Positions 1 to 8,347 of a stretch of 64,000 bases of DNA are shown piece by piece. The stretch comes from an uncultured Prevotellaceae bacterium (lineage in GTDB: Bacteria; Bacteroidota; Bacteroidia; Bacteroidales; Bacteroidaceae), in assembly GCA_946617675.1 (NCBI GenBank), contig CAMOKH010000097.1:1-64000 (forward strand), written 5' to 3'. The position numbers and the translations under genes are program-made. How positions within the stretch are numbered: the stretch's first letter is position 1; each line of letters starts with the position of its first letter. The notes beneath the pieces were generated by a model. The model did no database searches, had not been told where the DNA came from, and saw only the letters and a program-made list of their open reading frames with translations.

Positions 1-11
1 GCAGAAAAATA

Positions 12-423
12 ATGGCATATGACATTTCTAAATCAATTTCACAAGGAAGCAGTGGAGCGGAAACTCAGGAAAATAGAAGAATCCTTGAAGTCGCCGCTGA
101 ACTCAGTAGACGCTGCAAACTATATGAAGCGCAACTTCGAGATGGCGAAAAACATGTGAGCCCTCTCGAAGTAGAGCAACGTGCGGCAGAGCAATATGCC
201 AAGGAGAACGGCATGTGGTTCCCGCTGTCTGATGTCTTTGACCTCGGTACACCGGGGCCAAGCGGAAACGAGAATGATACTTACGTTTCCAATGATATTA
301 TTTATAAGGTGAACAACCTGCTGAATAGCGGCAGCTTGGGATCTTGTCCCGCGCAACGTTCTGAAAGATGCTGAGGGCGACATCTTTATTATCGATGCAG
401 AAATCAAGATAAAAGAGCAATAG
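12..423 (+). pseudogene. Remnant of a polyvalent-protein kinase (Kinase-PolyVal-like), internal deletion and frameshift
   Basis: An ATG at 12 opens a frame that reads sensibly to about residue 105 (ending DIIYKVNNLLNSG) and then runs into noise with a stop at 372. In the +1-shifted frame, 337-423 reads DLVPRNVLKDAEGDIFIIDAE, which looks like the proper end of the same kind of protein. From memory, kinases found in polyvalent proteins of phages and conjugative elements have a start resembling VYKVNNLMNSG and an end resembling DLVPRNVL...DAE, with over 100 residues between. The sequence therefore looks like an internal deletion, with a junction near 325-340, that joined the two ends out of frame. 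Family assignment is inference from motif memory. A sequencing error alone would not explain the missing middle. The true start could be upstream of the window. Confidence 0.5.
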
Positions 424-430
424 AGACGAT

Positions 431-944
431 ATGAGCACGAACCAGTTCACAGAAGACAGCTACGAGCAGACGCTGATTGACCTGTTCCAAAGGATGGGCT
501 ACCAGTATGAATGCGGTTACGACGTGGAGCGCGACTTCCGCGAGCCGTGGTATGGGGCCGACCTGCAACAATCATTGCGCAAGCATACAGAGCCACGGCG
601 TCATCGATATCCTCGCCATCAAGGGCGGCAAGCAGCACAACTTCTCGCTGTTCGACGAAGCCTTCCAGCACAGGCTGTCCGACGTCGAGGACGACCGCGA
701 CGTACGCAATCTCATCTTCAATCGTCTGCATATTGATGCCAGCGTCAGCGATGCCGACTTGCAGCGCGAGGTCATCGAACTCTACGGCGAACGCTATCCC
801 GACATGACGCTGAACGACTGGCGCCACATCGTCGAGGCCTACACCCCGATGGTAAGAGAGGCTTCACGGCCGAAAGCGCAAGAAGTGACCATGCAGCCAG
901 AACAGTTGCCAATGGCTGCAGATGATATGACTTCGGAAGAATAG
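431..944 (+). pseudogene. HsdR-like N-terminus joined out of frame to an unrecognised C-terminal segment
   Basis: The frame from the ATG at 431 begins like a type I restriction endonuclease subunit (FTEDSYEQTLIDLF, then VERDF and LQQSLRK), but after about 50 residues it turns into arginine-rich noise. From about 594 the next frame becomes protein-like (HGVIDILAIKGGKQ, FDEAFQHRL, YPDMTLNDWRHIVEAYTPMV) and runs to a stop at 942-944. That second part does not look like the expected continuation of HsdR and I do not recognise it. The simplest reading is a deletion or recombination remnant, parallel to the broken gene just upstream, so the left edge looks like the decayed end of a mobile or defence island. 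A single frameshift in one unknown HsdR variant is the alternative. Confidence 0.45.
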
Positions 945-1002
945 AGATACTGCGCCATGATGGGCCGCATCACTGCAGCGTGCTGACTTTCTAAAATAAA
1001 TA

Positions 1003-1312
1003 GAATAGTAGCGAAACATAGAAAACAACCCGCACTTCCTGCACTTCCAGCACCTGACTTCGTCGCGAGAGGCGGCGGAAGTCGCGCGAAAGGCGGCGCG
1101 CCACGATGTTCCCACGGCCTGGGACAAACGTTCCAAGGCGTGGAACAATTATTCACTGGCCATGAATGTCGGCCGCGGCGGCCGGGTGCAGGTCTGGGTG
1201 GCGGTTGGTTGGCGACAGTCTGGGGTTGGCGGCGGCGTAACCGTCTGACAGTGAGGGCAAGGTGCAGCCAGTGCGGGAAGTGTGGGGTGTTACCTGCGAT
1301 TAGCAACTATAG
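1003..1312. repeat. Mosaic palindromic intergenic element, copy 1
   Basis: The two ends form an imperfect inverted repeat of about 50 bp: left 1003-1054 (CCGCACTTCCTGCACTTCC core) and right 1261-1312 (GTGCGGGAAGTGTGGGG core, ending ACTATAG). Inside are a hairpin at 1108-1146 built on GTTCCCACGGCCTGGGAC and a second palindrome containing ATTCACTGGCC. Related copies lie at 27355-27624 and 62356-62772. This element fills the 944-1365 gap and ends 1 bp before an ATG in frame with the GH3 gene. No transposase is encoded. Function is unknown; a MITE-like element or a structured RNA are possibilities. Confidence 0.7.
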
Positions 1313-1364
1313 CATGAGAATAACGATGAAGAAGTTTGGAATAAATAATAATAATAAGGTAAAA

Positions 1365-2564
1365 ATGAAACAAATGAAATTATGGATGCTGGCCACCATC
1401 TTTACTTCTTGTGGCCTTACGGTGATCACTTCATGTACGAATGAAGACAACCCCGATGTGACTCCAACAGATGAGGTGGAGGCACAACTGCAGCAGATGA
1501 GCCTACGCGAAAAGGTGGGACAGATGTTCTATGTGCGGCCCGAATGTCTCGACACCACAATCCACTTCAACCGTCCCAGTAGCATTGACGAGAGTGTCGA
1601 CGACCTCACTAAAATCAGGCTGCAGGCTGTCAACGAGACGATGCGGGGGGTGAACGAGAAATATCCCGTGGGCGGCATCATACTCTATGCGCACAACATC
1701 GAGGATGAGGCCCAGCTCGCGCGGTTCATCCCTGAAATCAGGTCGCTGAAAGGCTCGCCCCTGTTATGCATCGACGAGGAGGGCGGGCGAGTGGCCAGGA
1801 TAGGGCGCAACAGCAACTTCCAGGTGAAGACCTACGAGTCGATGGGAGCCATCGGTGCAACGGGCGACCCGCAGAATGCCTACGAGTGTGGCAACACCAT
1901 CGGCACTTATCTCCACCGCTATGGTTTTGATGTTGACTTCGCCCCCGTGGCCGACGTGAACACCAACCCTGAGAATATCGTCATCGGTGCCCGTGCCTTC
2001 AGCGATGACCCGCAAGTGGCAGCACCGATGGTGACCAACTACCTACAGGGACTGAAGGATGCCGGTGTGACGGGATGCATCAAGCACTTCCCCGGCCACG
2101 GCGACACCAAGGCCGACACCCACTTTGGCTATGCCAGCTCCGCAAAGACGTGGAGCGAGATGCTCGAGTGCGAGATGGTGACTTTCAGGGCAGGCATCCT
2201 GTGGGGCTGTCAGCTCATCATGACAGCTCACATCAGCGCCCCCAACGTGACGGGCTCTGACATACCCGCAACGATGTCATCGGTCATTCTGCAAGACAAG
2301 TTGCGCCGCGAACTGGGCTACCAGAACATTATCATTACCGATGCGATGGAGATGGGTGCCATCACCCAGCAGTACACCAATGCCGAGGCTGCCGTGGGCT
2401 GTGTCAAGGCTGGTGTTGACATCGTGCTCGGTCCGCAGGTGTTCACCGAGGCTTTTGATGCGGTAGTCAAGGCTGTAGAGGATGGCACAATCAGTCAGCA
2501 GCGCATCGATGAGAGCGTGCGTCGCATCTTGAGGCTGAAGCAAAGCATCAGAAGAAATCAGTGA
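1365..2564 (+). CDS. GH3 beta-N-acetylhexosaminidase-like lipoprotein
   Basis: About 399 residues. The start at 1365 gives a lipoprotein signal (basic MKQMK, hydrophobic LWMLATIF, then VITSC near residue 24); in-frame ATGs at 1314 and 1326 are alternatives. The body is a glycoside hydrolase family 3 N-terminal TIM barrel: CIDEEGGRVAR near residue 135, KHFPGHGDT near 240 (the His/Asp general-acid loop typical of NagZ-type enzymes) and the nucleophile Asp in DAMEMGA near 325. Such enzymes remove terminal N-acetylglucosamine from chitin- or peptidoglycan-derived sugars. Here it would act at the cell surface or in the periplasm, attached by lipid. It stands alone, directly downstream of a palindromic element, and no clear TAnnTTTG box was seen before it. 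Substrate is inferred from family only. Confidence 0.88.
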   Translation: MKQMKLWMLATIFTSCGLTVITSCTNEDNPDVTPTDEVEAQLQQMSLREKVGQMFYVRPECLDTTIHFNRPSSIDESVDDLTKIRLQAVNETMRGVNEKYPVGGIILYAHNIEDEAQLARFIPEIRSLKGSPLLCIDEEGGRVARIGRNSNFQVKTYESMGAIGATGDPQNAYECGNTIGTYLHRYGFDVDFAPVADVNTNPENIVIGARAFSDDPQVAAPMVTNYLQGLKDAGVTGCIKHFPGHGDTKADTHFGYASSAKTWSEMLECEMVTFRAGILWGCQLIMTAHISAPNVTGSDIPATMSSVILQDKLRRELGYQNIIITDAMEMGAITQQYTNAEAAVGCVKAGVDIVLGPQVFTEAFDAVVKAVEDGTISQQRIDESVRRILRLKQSIRRNQ

Positions 2565-2649
2565 GAAACGTATACCGCAGGTGTGGGCGTGAACAACGGC
2601 ACGACGGTATTAATTAATTCGGCAAATTACTTTTTTTAACAGAAAAACG

Positions 2650-2680
2650 TTTGGCCGAAGCATTTTTATTGTTACTTTTG
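2650..2680 (+). promoter_or_regulatory. Bacteroidetes-type promoter for the CotH operon
   Basis: TTTG at 2650-2653 and TACTTTTG at 2673-2680 are separated by 19 bp and match the -33/-7 arrangement. They lead to the ATG at 2779 with a leader of roughly 90 nt. Confidence 0.6.
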
Positions 2681-2778
2681 CGCTTGTTTTGGGGCAGGCG
2701 TCCATGTCGCCGCGACCTCATTTCGGCGTCTCATGCAGTGGGGCGAACTTTCTACTAAAACTATAATAAAAGAATACG

Positions 2779-5700
2779 ATGAAAAATAGTAAATTCAGCC
2801 TTAAGCGACTCCTTTTTGTGCTCGCCACGCTCGCAGTGTGCAGTGGGGTGGGGGCAACGGATGTCGAATTTGATGTCAAAGCCGGAAACGCCAGCCAGTA
2901 CTCCGACTTATTAGGGCAGACCGTTAATGTGACGTTGAAAAACCGTACATTTACAGCAGGTGAATGGACTGGTGTCTGTTTCCCGTTCAGTGCTACTAAA
3001 GAACAGTTAGATGCTACGTTTGGCGAAGGAAAATATACAATAGAGAAGTTTTCATCAATTGTTGGCACGACAGTTAATTTTACTATAATGTCAACGCCTG
3101 CCGTGGTAGCTGGTACACCGTATATTATTAGAGTTAATACGACAATTAGCGACCCTGTGTTCTCTGGTGTAACTTTTGCCTCAAGCTTAGATAGGGATAA
3201 AACTAACATCGGTACTCAGGAAGATAATTGTCATATAGATATTAGCAGCGATTTGTCATTCCGTGGCTACTATTTCAAGATAGACTATATGTACAAATTT
3301 GTCGGTTCGAAGTCAGCACCAGCGACTGCTTATTATATTAAACCTACTGGAGCACTGGGCAATTACAATACTTGGGGGGAATTTCCATATTTGAATGAAT
3401 CAGGAGGCTATTTTGGTGCTTCAGCATATTTCTTTAGTAGTACACTTGGAAGTACAAACGTGACTTTAGCATTGGAACAACCATCGAATAGTGGTTCTGG
3501 CGGTGAAGGTGGCGAGTCTGGCGGCGGAGGTGATACTCCCGTTGACCAAACCACATTGGCCTATAAGATAGCAAACAAAATGCAGTTGACTAATGCCCCG
3601 ACCATCTATATTACGCTGCCCGACATCGGTGATGCCTCGTTAGATGACTATCTATACAAGCGGGGAGGAGATGCAACTACGGCAGCAGATGCGCCTTATC
3701 GTCGTGCCAGCATTAAGGTGGTGGCAACCGATGATACTGCCAGCCCTCACTTCATGGAGTCATTCGAGGAAGATGCTGATAATTTGACAATAAAAGCTCG
3801 TGGAAACTCTACGGCTTTAGAAGGTGTCAGCGATGCCAAGCGTGCATATCGTCTGAAGTTTGCCAAGGGGCATAAGCATGATATGATAAACGGCGGCTAC
3901 AGTAAACGTAACTGGGTGTTGCTGGCTAATGCCGGTGACCACTCGCTCATACGCAATGCCTTGACTGCCGAACTGGGGAAAATTGTGGGTATGCCATTTA
4001 ACCCTGGTTATAAGTTTGTTGATTTGGTCATCAATAACGAATATCGTGGCACCTACCAGTTGACAGACCATCCAGAGGTAGACAGCAATCGAATAAATGT
4101 TAATGAAGATACGGGCTGGTACATAGAGTTCCAAGGATTGCCAAAGATGCTAGATTTTCCTATGTGTTACCAAGGTGAAGGGCCGATGCTGCTCAATATC
4201 AAGAATCCTGAGCCGGAAGATGAAACAAACACAGAACAGTGTCGGGTCATTATACAGATGGTCTCTGATTGGTTCCAGAATACATGGAAGAAAGGTTTTA
4301 ATATCAACTTTACTAACCCTACCTATGGCTGGCGAGCTTATAATGACGAGGAAAGCCTTATCAAGTGGTGGATTATCACAGAGCTGACAGGTGACTATGA
4401 CGGCATGATGACAGCCAAGGCCTATAGAGAGGCCGATGGCAAACTATTTTGGGGACCGATTTGGGATAAAGATTTAGCATACGGAAACTATAGTGCCATG
4501 TCTGACCCGCAAGGTACATTAGTGGCTGATTTAGGTGCAAATGGCTCAAGTATTAAGTATTTCTTTACTCACGCCCTTGAGAATGACCCCTTGTTGTTAC
4601 AGGGAATGAAAGCAAAAATGGATCAGCTCGTCGATAATGGGTTAGAGCGCTCCCTGCTGGCTGCAGTTGATAATTTAGCTGCTATCGTTTCGGAAACGAA
4701 TACCTTAAACGTAGGCAGATGGGGCTATTCAAGTAAAATCGGAGAACAGTATCATGGTGGCACGGCTGGCTATGATAACTATCAGGCTTACGTTAATCAG
4801 TTGAAAGATTGGATCAGCAAGCGAATCACTCGTGTTCAATCAGAGATCAATAGGCTATATACATCAGCCAATACGGTAAATGGCAATGTTGTTTACGATG
4901 TGACGAAGAGTCAGTATGATAATAGTCAGGGCACGAACGCTTTATATACTGAAAGTAATGTAGATAAACTTTTAAACATTACCGTCAAAGGGCGTACTTT
5001 TACAGCTAATGAGTGGAATGCCATTTCGCTGCCTTTCTCGGTTGACGAGGCTCAGCTGAAGACAGTGTTTGGCAATGGTTTTGACATCAAAACATTTACA
5101 GGCGTTTCTGAAGATGGAACGAAAATGATATTTGAAACTCCAAGCGTTAAGTCAATTAAGACGGGGCTACCCTATATTATTAAGCCATCACAGGCGGTTG
5201 CTGCTGAACCGGAGTTTGAAAAGGTATTGTTCTCTGGCTTTTCTCGTTGGGATAGTAATGTCAAAGGTGAAGGCGAGAGCATTACTTTTGGGAAATACAC
5301 TTTGTCCTCGCTGCTTTATAAAAAATCATTGTCCAGTATTAGGACGATAGGCCCAGATGGCATAACTCTGTCTACCCCCAGTAGTTCAGAGTATAACGGC
5401 TCTATCGTTTATGTCACTGTCGCTGACGGGGCTGTAGTTCCTACGATACAGTTTGGCAAAGATGCTCCTGTCGTCCGCACCCAGCTGACGAATCTTCCTA
5501 CTATTTATATCGACACGCAGGACGGGACATCGATTAAGCCGAGCACGGGAGACTACGTACAGGCAGCTATTGAAGTGATGGATGCTAACGGGAAACTTAC
5601 TCCTTTTGTCGAGACGTCAGAGTTCTTACAGGTTCGAGGGCGTGGCAAGACAGAATGGGACGTTGTGAACGGCAAGAAGTCGTACCGTCTGAAGTTTGCC

Positions 5701-6888
5701 AAGAAACACAAGTATGACCTCACAGGTGCTGGCTATACTAAGCGTAACTGGGTATTAGCTGCCAATGCTGCCGATGAGAGCATGATAAAGAATGCACTGA
5801 CCAAGAAACTTGGTGACCAACTTAAAATGTCGTTCACTCCGAATTGCTGCTTTGTTGACCTTGTGGTCAATGGCGAGTATATGGGAACGTACACTGCAAT
5901 GGACTTCGTTGAAGCTGACCGAGAGAATGACGTCTCGCGGCGAGTAAATGCAGATGAGAAGACTGGCTGGCTGTTGGAGTTGACTAACGAAGACGGGATA
6001 GACAAATCTGGCGACGTATATCTTGCAGGTACAGACTATACTAAGCCCTGGGTGAACATTAAGAATCCTGAGCCTGATTATGCTGATACTGACACGGAAG
6101 AAGTAAAGGCTGCTGCTATCAGTGCGGTTAAAAGTCCGATACAATCCTTTATTGACAATCTGTGGACTTCGACGCAGACGAGTGTTGATAGGGGCTCGCT
6201 CGTTAACTGGTATATTGCCAGCGAGATTTTGGGTGGTACCCAGACCCTCTCAAGTGTATATGCCTATAAGGATGCAAATGATACTCAGCTGAAGTTTGGC
6301 CCATTGTGGGGCAATGAACTGTCGTATCAGAACGCTGGTATGACCGATTTGGAGAATAGTGCGACCGCCACAGGACTGATTGTTAATTCCGCTTCGGAAT
6401 CAGCCTTACGCAATAAGTTGAAGGATTTGTGGGGCAGTGCTTGGTTCTCTTCTGCTGTCGCAGCCCGTTGGGCGAAAGTCAAGGATGGCTTGGCTGATGC
6501 GTTAAAGAACGAGGCTGATGAATTGAAAGGTGTTATTAGTACTTCCTGGACGAAGAACTTTACAAAAAAGGCCTCTGACGGTGCTGGATGGACGGCTACA
6601 AGTACACTTGACTCAAATGTCGCTGCTATCAAGACATATATAGACAATCGAATCGCTTATCTTGACAGAAAGTTTGCGCTGTTGGCTGCAAATAGTGCTG
6701 TCGAGGGCGATGTAAACGGCGATGGTGAGGTGGATGTAAATGACCTCCAGACATTGGCTGCTCATATTCGAGGACTTGACACACTGTCCTATAACCCTAC
6801 CGCTGCCGATGTTAATGGCGATGGCGATGTAGACGTTAATGACCTGCAGGCACTGTCAAAGTTAATTAGAGACATGAACAAACAATAA
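2779..6888 (+). CDS. Secreted tandem CotH-kinase protein with C-terminal dockerin
   Basis: 1369 residues, signal peptide at 1-25. A module of about 190 residues (TLKNRTFTAGEW near 50) is followed by a CotH domain (residues about 335-700: RGNS, YRLKFAK, KRNWVLLAN, FVDLVINNEYRGTY, GPIWDKDLAYGN). The whole module-plus-CotH unit is then repeated (VKGRTFTANEW near 731; RGRG near 949; KRNWVLAAN; GPLWGNEL near 1173). The C-terminus has two dockerin calcium loops (GDVNGDGEVDVNDL, ADVNGDGDVDVNDL) at about 1309-1369. CotH proteins are atypical kinases first known from spore coats. The first copy keeps the WDxD acidic pair, whereas the second has WGNE and may be inactive. The dockerin predicts docking to a cohesin, and a cohesin-like protein is the next gene, 8 bp on. 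Base composition is visibly lower in GC than most neighbours. Confidence 0.88.
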   Translation: MKNSKFSLKRLLFVLATLAVCSGVGATDVEFDVKAGNASQYSDLLGQTVNVTLKNRTFTAGEWTGVCFPFSATKEQLDATFGEGKYTIEKFSSIVGTTVNFTIMSTPAVVAGTPYIIRVNTTISDPVFSGVTFASSLDRDKTNIGTQEDNCHIDISSDLSFRGYYFKIDYMYKFVGSKSAPATAYYIKPTGALGNYNTWGEFPYLNESGGYFGASAYFFSSTLGSTNVTLALEQPSNSGSGGEGGESGGGGDTPVDQTTLAYKIANKMQLTNAPTIYITLPDIGDASLDDYLYKRGGDATTAADAPYRRASIKVVATDDTASPHFMESFEEDADNLTIKARGNSTALEGVSDAKRAYRLKFAKGHKHDMINGGYSKRNWVLLANAGDHSLIRNALTAELGKIVGMPFNPGYKFVDLVINNEYRGTYQLTDHPEVDSNRINVNEDTGWYIEFQGLPKMLDFPMCYQGEGPMLLNIKNPEPEDETNTEQCRVIIQMVSDWFQNTWKKGFNINFTNPTYGWRAYNDEESLIKWWIITELTGDYDGMMTAKAYREADGKLFWGPIWDKDLAYGNYSAMSDPQGTLVADLGANGSSIKYFFTHALENDPLLLQGMKAKMDQLVDNGLERSLLAAVDNLAAIVSETNTLNVGRWGYSSKIGEQYHGGTAGYDNYQAYVNQLKDWISKRITRVQSEINRLYTSANTVNGNVVYDVTKSQYDNSQGTNALYTESNVDKLLNITVKGRTFTANEWNAISLPFSVDEAQLKTVFGNGFDIKTFTGVSEDGTKMIFETPSVKSIKTGLPYIIKPSQAVAAEPEFEKVLFSGFSRWDSNVKGEGESITFGKYTLSSLLYKKSLSSIRTIGPDGITLSTPSSSEYNGSIVYVTVADGAVVPTIQFGKDAPVVRTQLTNLPTIYIDTQDGTSIKPSTGDYVQAAIEVMDANGKLTPFVETSEFLQVRGRGKTEWDVVNGKKSYRLKFAKKHKYDLTGAGYTKRNWVLAANAADESMIKNALTKKLGDQLKMSFTPNCCFVDLVVNGEYMGTYTAMDFVEADRENDVSRRVNADEKTGWLLELTNEDGIDKSGDVYLAGTDYTKPWVNIKNPEPDYADTDTEEVKAAAISAVKSPIQSFIDNLWTSTQTSVDRGSLVNWYIASEILGGTQTLSSVYAYKDANDTQLKFGPLWGNELSYQNAGMTDLENSATATGLIVNSASESALRNKLKDLWGSAWFSSAVAARWAKVKDGLADALKNEADELKGVISTSWTKNFTKKASDGAGWTATSTLDSNVAAIKTYIDNRIAYLDRKFALLAANSAVEGDVNGDGEVDVNDLQTLAAHIRGLDTLSYNPTAADVNGDGDVDVNDLQALSKLIRDMNKQ

Positions 6889-6896
6889 AAACATAT

Positions 6897-7979
6897 ATGT
6901 GTATGAAGACAAGAAAACTGACCTCACAGCTGATTATGGCTATGCTTGCCGTGGCTGGAAATGTCTCAGCAGAAGACAAGCTCACAATAACCCCATTCAC
7001 GCTTAATGCTAATGAAACTGCCACGATTGAGGTATGTTTGCAAAATGAGAAAGAGTACGGCGGACTTCAGTTCGTTCTTACTTTGCCTGATGGGATGAGC
7101 ATTTGTAAAGACAGCTATGGTCTAATCTATAGTCTGACTGATCGTGTGAAGTATGGCCGAGATAATGATACCAAATTTCAAAACAGTATAGATAAACGTT
7201 CTGACGGAACATATTTCGTACTAATTTGGAATTCTGACGGAGAAACAGTTAGTGGCAATAGTGGCGACCCTATTATGACTATAACCGTGAAAGCATCTGA
7301 CCAGATAAGTACGACTAATAATCAATGTGTGCTGTCAGACATTCGTCTGGCTTCAGTTAATGGAGTGCCCAGCGAGGGTACTAATATAGAGAGTGAAACG
7401 GTAGATGTGACCCTGCAAGTCCCCGCAAAGATTGCGGCATCGGGTTATGGTTCATTTTCGTGGCCTCGGGCATTGGACTTCTCGGGGACGGGGACGACGG
7501 TGTTTGTAGGCACGCAGACGTCTGATGGCTGGCTGCATCTGGAGTCGGTGGACGACGGGAAAATCCCGGCTAATACGGGCGTCATCTTGAAAGGAACGTC
7601 CGGCCAGGTCTATCCTCAGACTATTGACCAAGAGGTTACACTCACTAAAGAGAACCTACTGTTGGCAACATCAACTGCGGCTGTTCCAGTAATGGATGAT
7701 GGTTACTATGCGTTAGCCACGAAATCTGCAGGCTCGGGCTTCTATCTTATTGATAAGGAAAGCGGAGTTACAATACCCCAGTATAAGGCCTATCTGCATG
7801 TAGATGGCAGTGCCGGCTCACGCGATGCCTTCTTCTTCAGCGAGGATGCCACGGACCTACAGAATTTGGAGTCCGTTGACGCTGCCTCCGCCGTTGTCTA
7901 CGACCTGCAGGGCCGCCGTGTAGACAGTCCGGCGAAGGGCATCTATGTGAAGGATGGCCGGAAAATCATTGTGAAATAA
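6897..7979 (+). CDS. Secreted cohesin-like domain protein with C-terminal sorting-type tail
   Basis: 360 residues (358 if the second ATG at 6903 is used, which puts MKTRK directly before the hydrophobic signal core). Residues about 25-175 look like a cohesin-type beta sandwich: a long polar strand pattern, an LNANETATIEVCL start and GGLQFVLTLPDGMSI, a signature common in Bacteroidetes cohesin-domain proteins. The end (VYDLQGRRVDSPAKGIYV...) resembles the short C-terminal tails used for type IX secretion in this phylum. It lies in one operon with the dockerin-bearing CotH protein upstream (8 bp) and a 63-residue peptide downstream (22 bp), so it could be the receptor for dockerins. That pairing is inference; binding specificity cannot be read from the sequence. 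Confidence 0.7.
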   Translation: MCMKTRKLTSQLIMAMLAVAGNVSAEDKLTITPFTLNANETATIEVCLQNEKEYGGLQFVLTLPDGMSICKDSYGLIYSLTDRVKYGRDNDTKFQNSIDKRSDGTYFVLIWNSDGETVSGNSGDPIMTITVKASDQISTTNNQCVLSDIRLASVNGVPSEGTNIESETVDVTLQVPAKIAASGYGSFSWPRALDFSGTGTTVFVGTQTSDGWLHLESVDDGKIPANTGVILKGTSGQVYPQTIDQEVTLTKENLLLATSTAAVPVMDDGYYALATKSAGSGFYLIDKESGVTIPQYKAYLHVDGSAGSRDAFFFSEDATDLQNLESVDAASAVVYDLQGRRVDSPAKGIYVKDGRKIIVK

Positions 7980-8001
7980 CTACTGACACGAATAACAGAC
8001 C

Positions 8002-8193
8002 ATGAAAAAGATATACGTAACCCCACGAATGCAGCAGACGGCATTCGCCGCCCCTCTTGTGCTGACAGGCCTTAGCCTGCGAGTGAACAGTGAAAGCACG
8101 GAAATGATTACCAGCAGCGAGGAGATTGAGTCGCGCGGTATTGACTACGATCGCTACTGGGAGGAGGAATGGGACGACGAATGGGAAGATTGA
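8002..8193 (+). CDS. Small acidic peptide of the MKK-Y-xP family
   Basis: 63 residues with no recognised domain. It begins MKKIYVTPRMQQTAF, has a short hydrophobic stretch (APLVLTGLSL) and ends in a strongly acidic, Trp-rich tail (YWEEEWDDEWED). It follows the cohesin-like gene by 22 bp and probably shares its transcript. A second peptide with the same opening pattern (MKKQYEIPAVEVM) lies at 49029-49190, also just downstream of a large surface-protein gene. The shared opening and genomic position argue that both are real genes; function is unknown. Candidates are a leader-type precursor peptide or a small partner of the secreted proteins. Confidence 0.6.
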   Translation: MKKIYVTPRMQQTAFAAPLVLTGLSLRVNSESTEMITSSEEIESRGIDYDRYWEEEWDDEWED

Positions 8194-8244
8194 CTATACT
8201 ACCGACGACGAATTAAGCGGATTGGGATTTAAGGCAGAACAGAC

Positions 8245-8326
8245 ACTACGAATTACACGAATTATACAAATAGTCCCGCGTGCTCCGATGCCACAGCATA
8301 TTCGTAAAATTCGTGTAATTCGTAGT
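8245..8326. repeat. ACGAATT-type inverted repeat at a convergent junction, copy A
   Basis: Arms 8245-8266 and 8305-8326 are inverted copies; the first 19 bases (ACTACGAATTACACGAATT) pair perfectly around a loop of 38 nt. It lies between the ends of the peptide gene (8193, plus) and glmM (8348, minus), where a bidirectional terminator is expected. Two TGTCAGT heptamers (8332-8345) follow and run into the glmM stop codon. Confidence 0.75.
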
Positions 8327-8347
8327 AGTTTTGTCAGTTGTCAGTTG

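Noticed and set aside
1140..1364. Upstream extension of the GH3 gene
   Set aside because: The extension translates the palindromic element into Arg/Gly-rich noise; a start at 1365 gives a proper lipoprotein signal.
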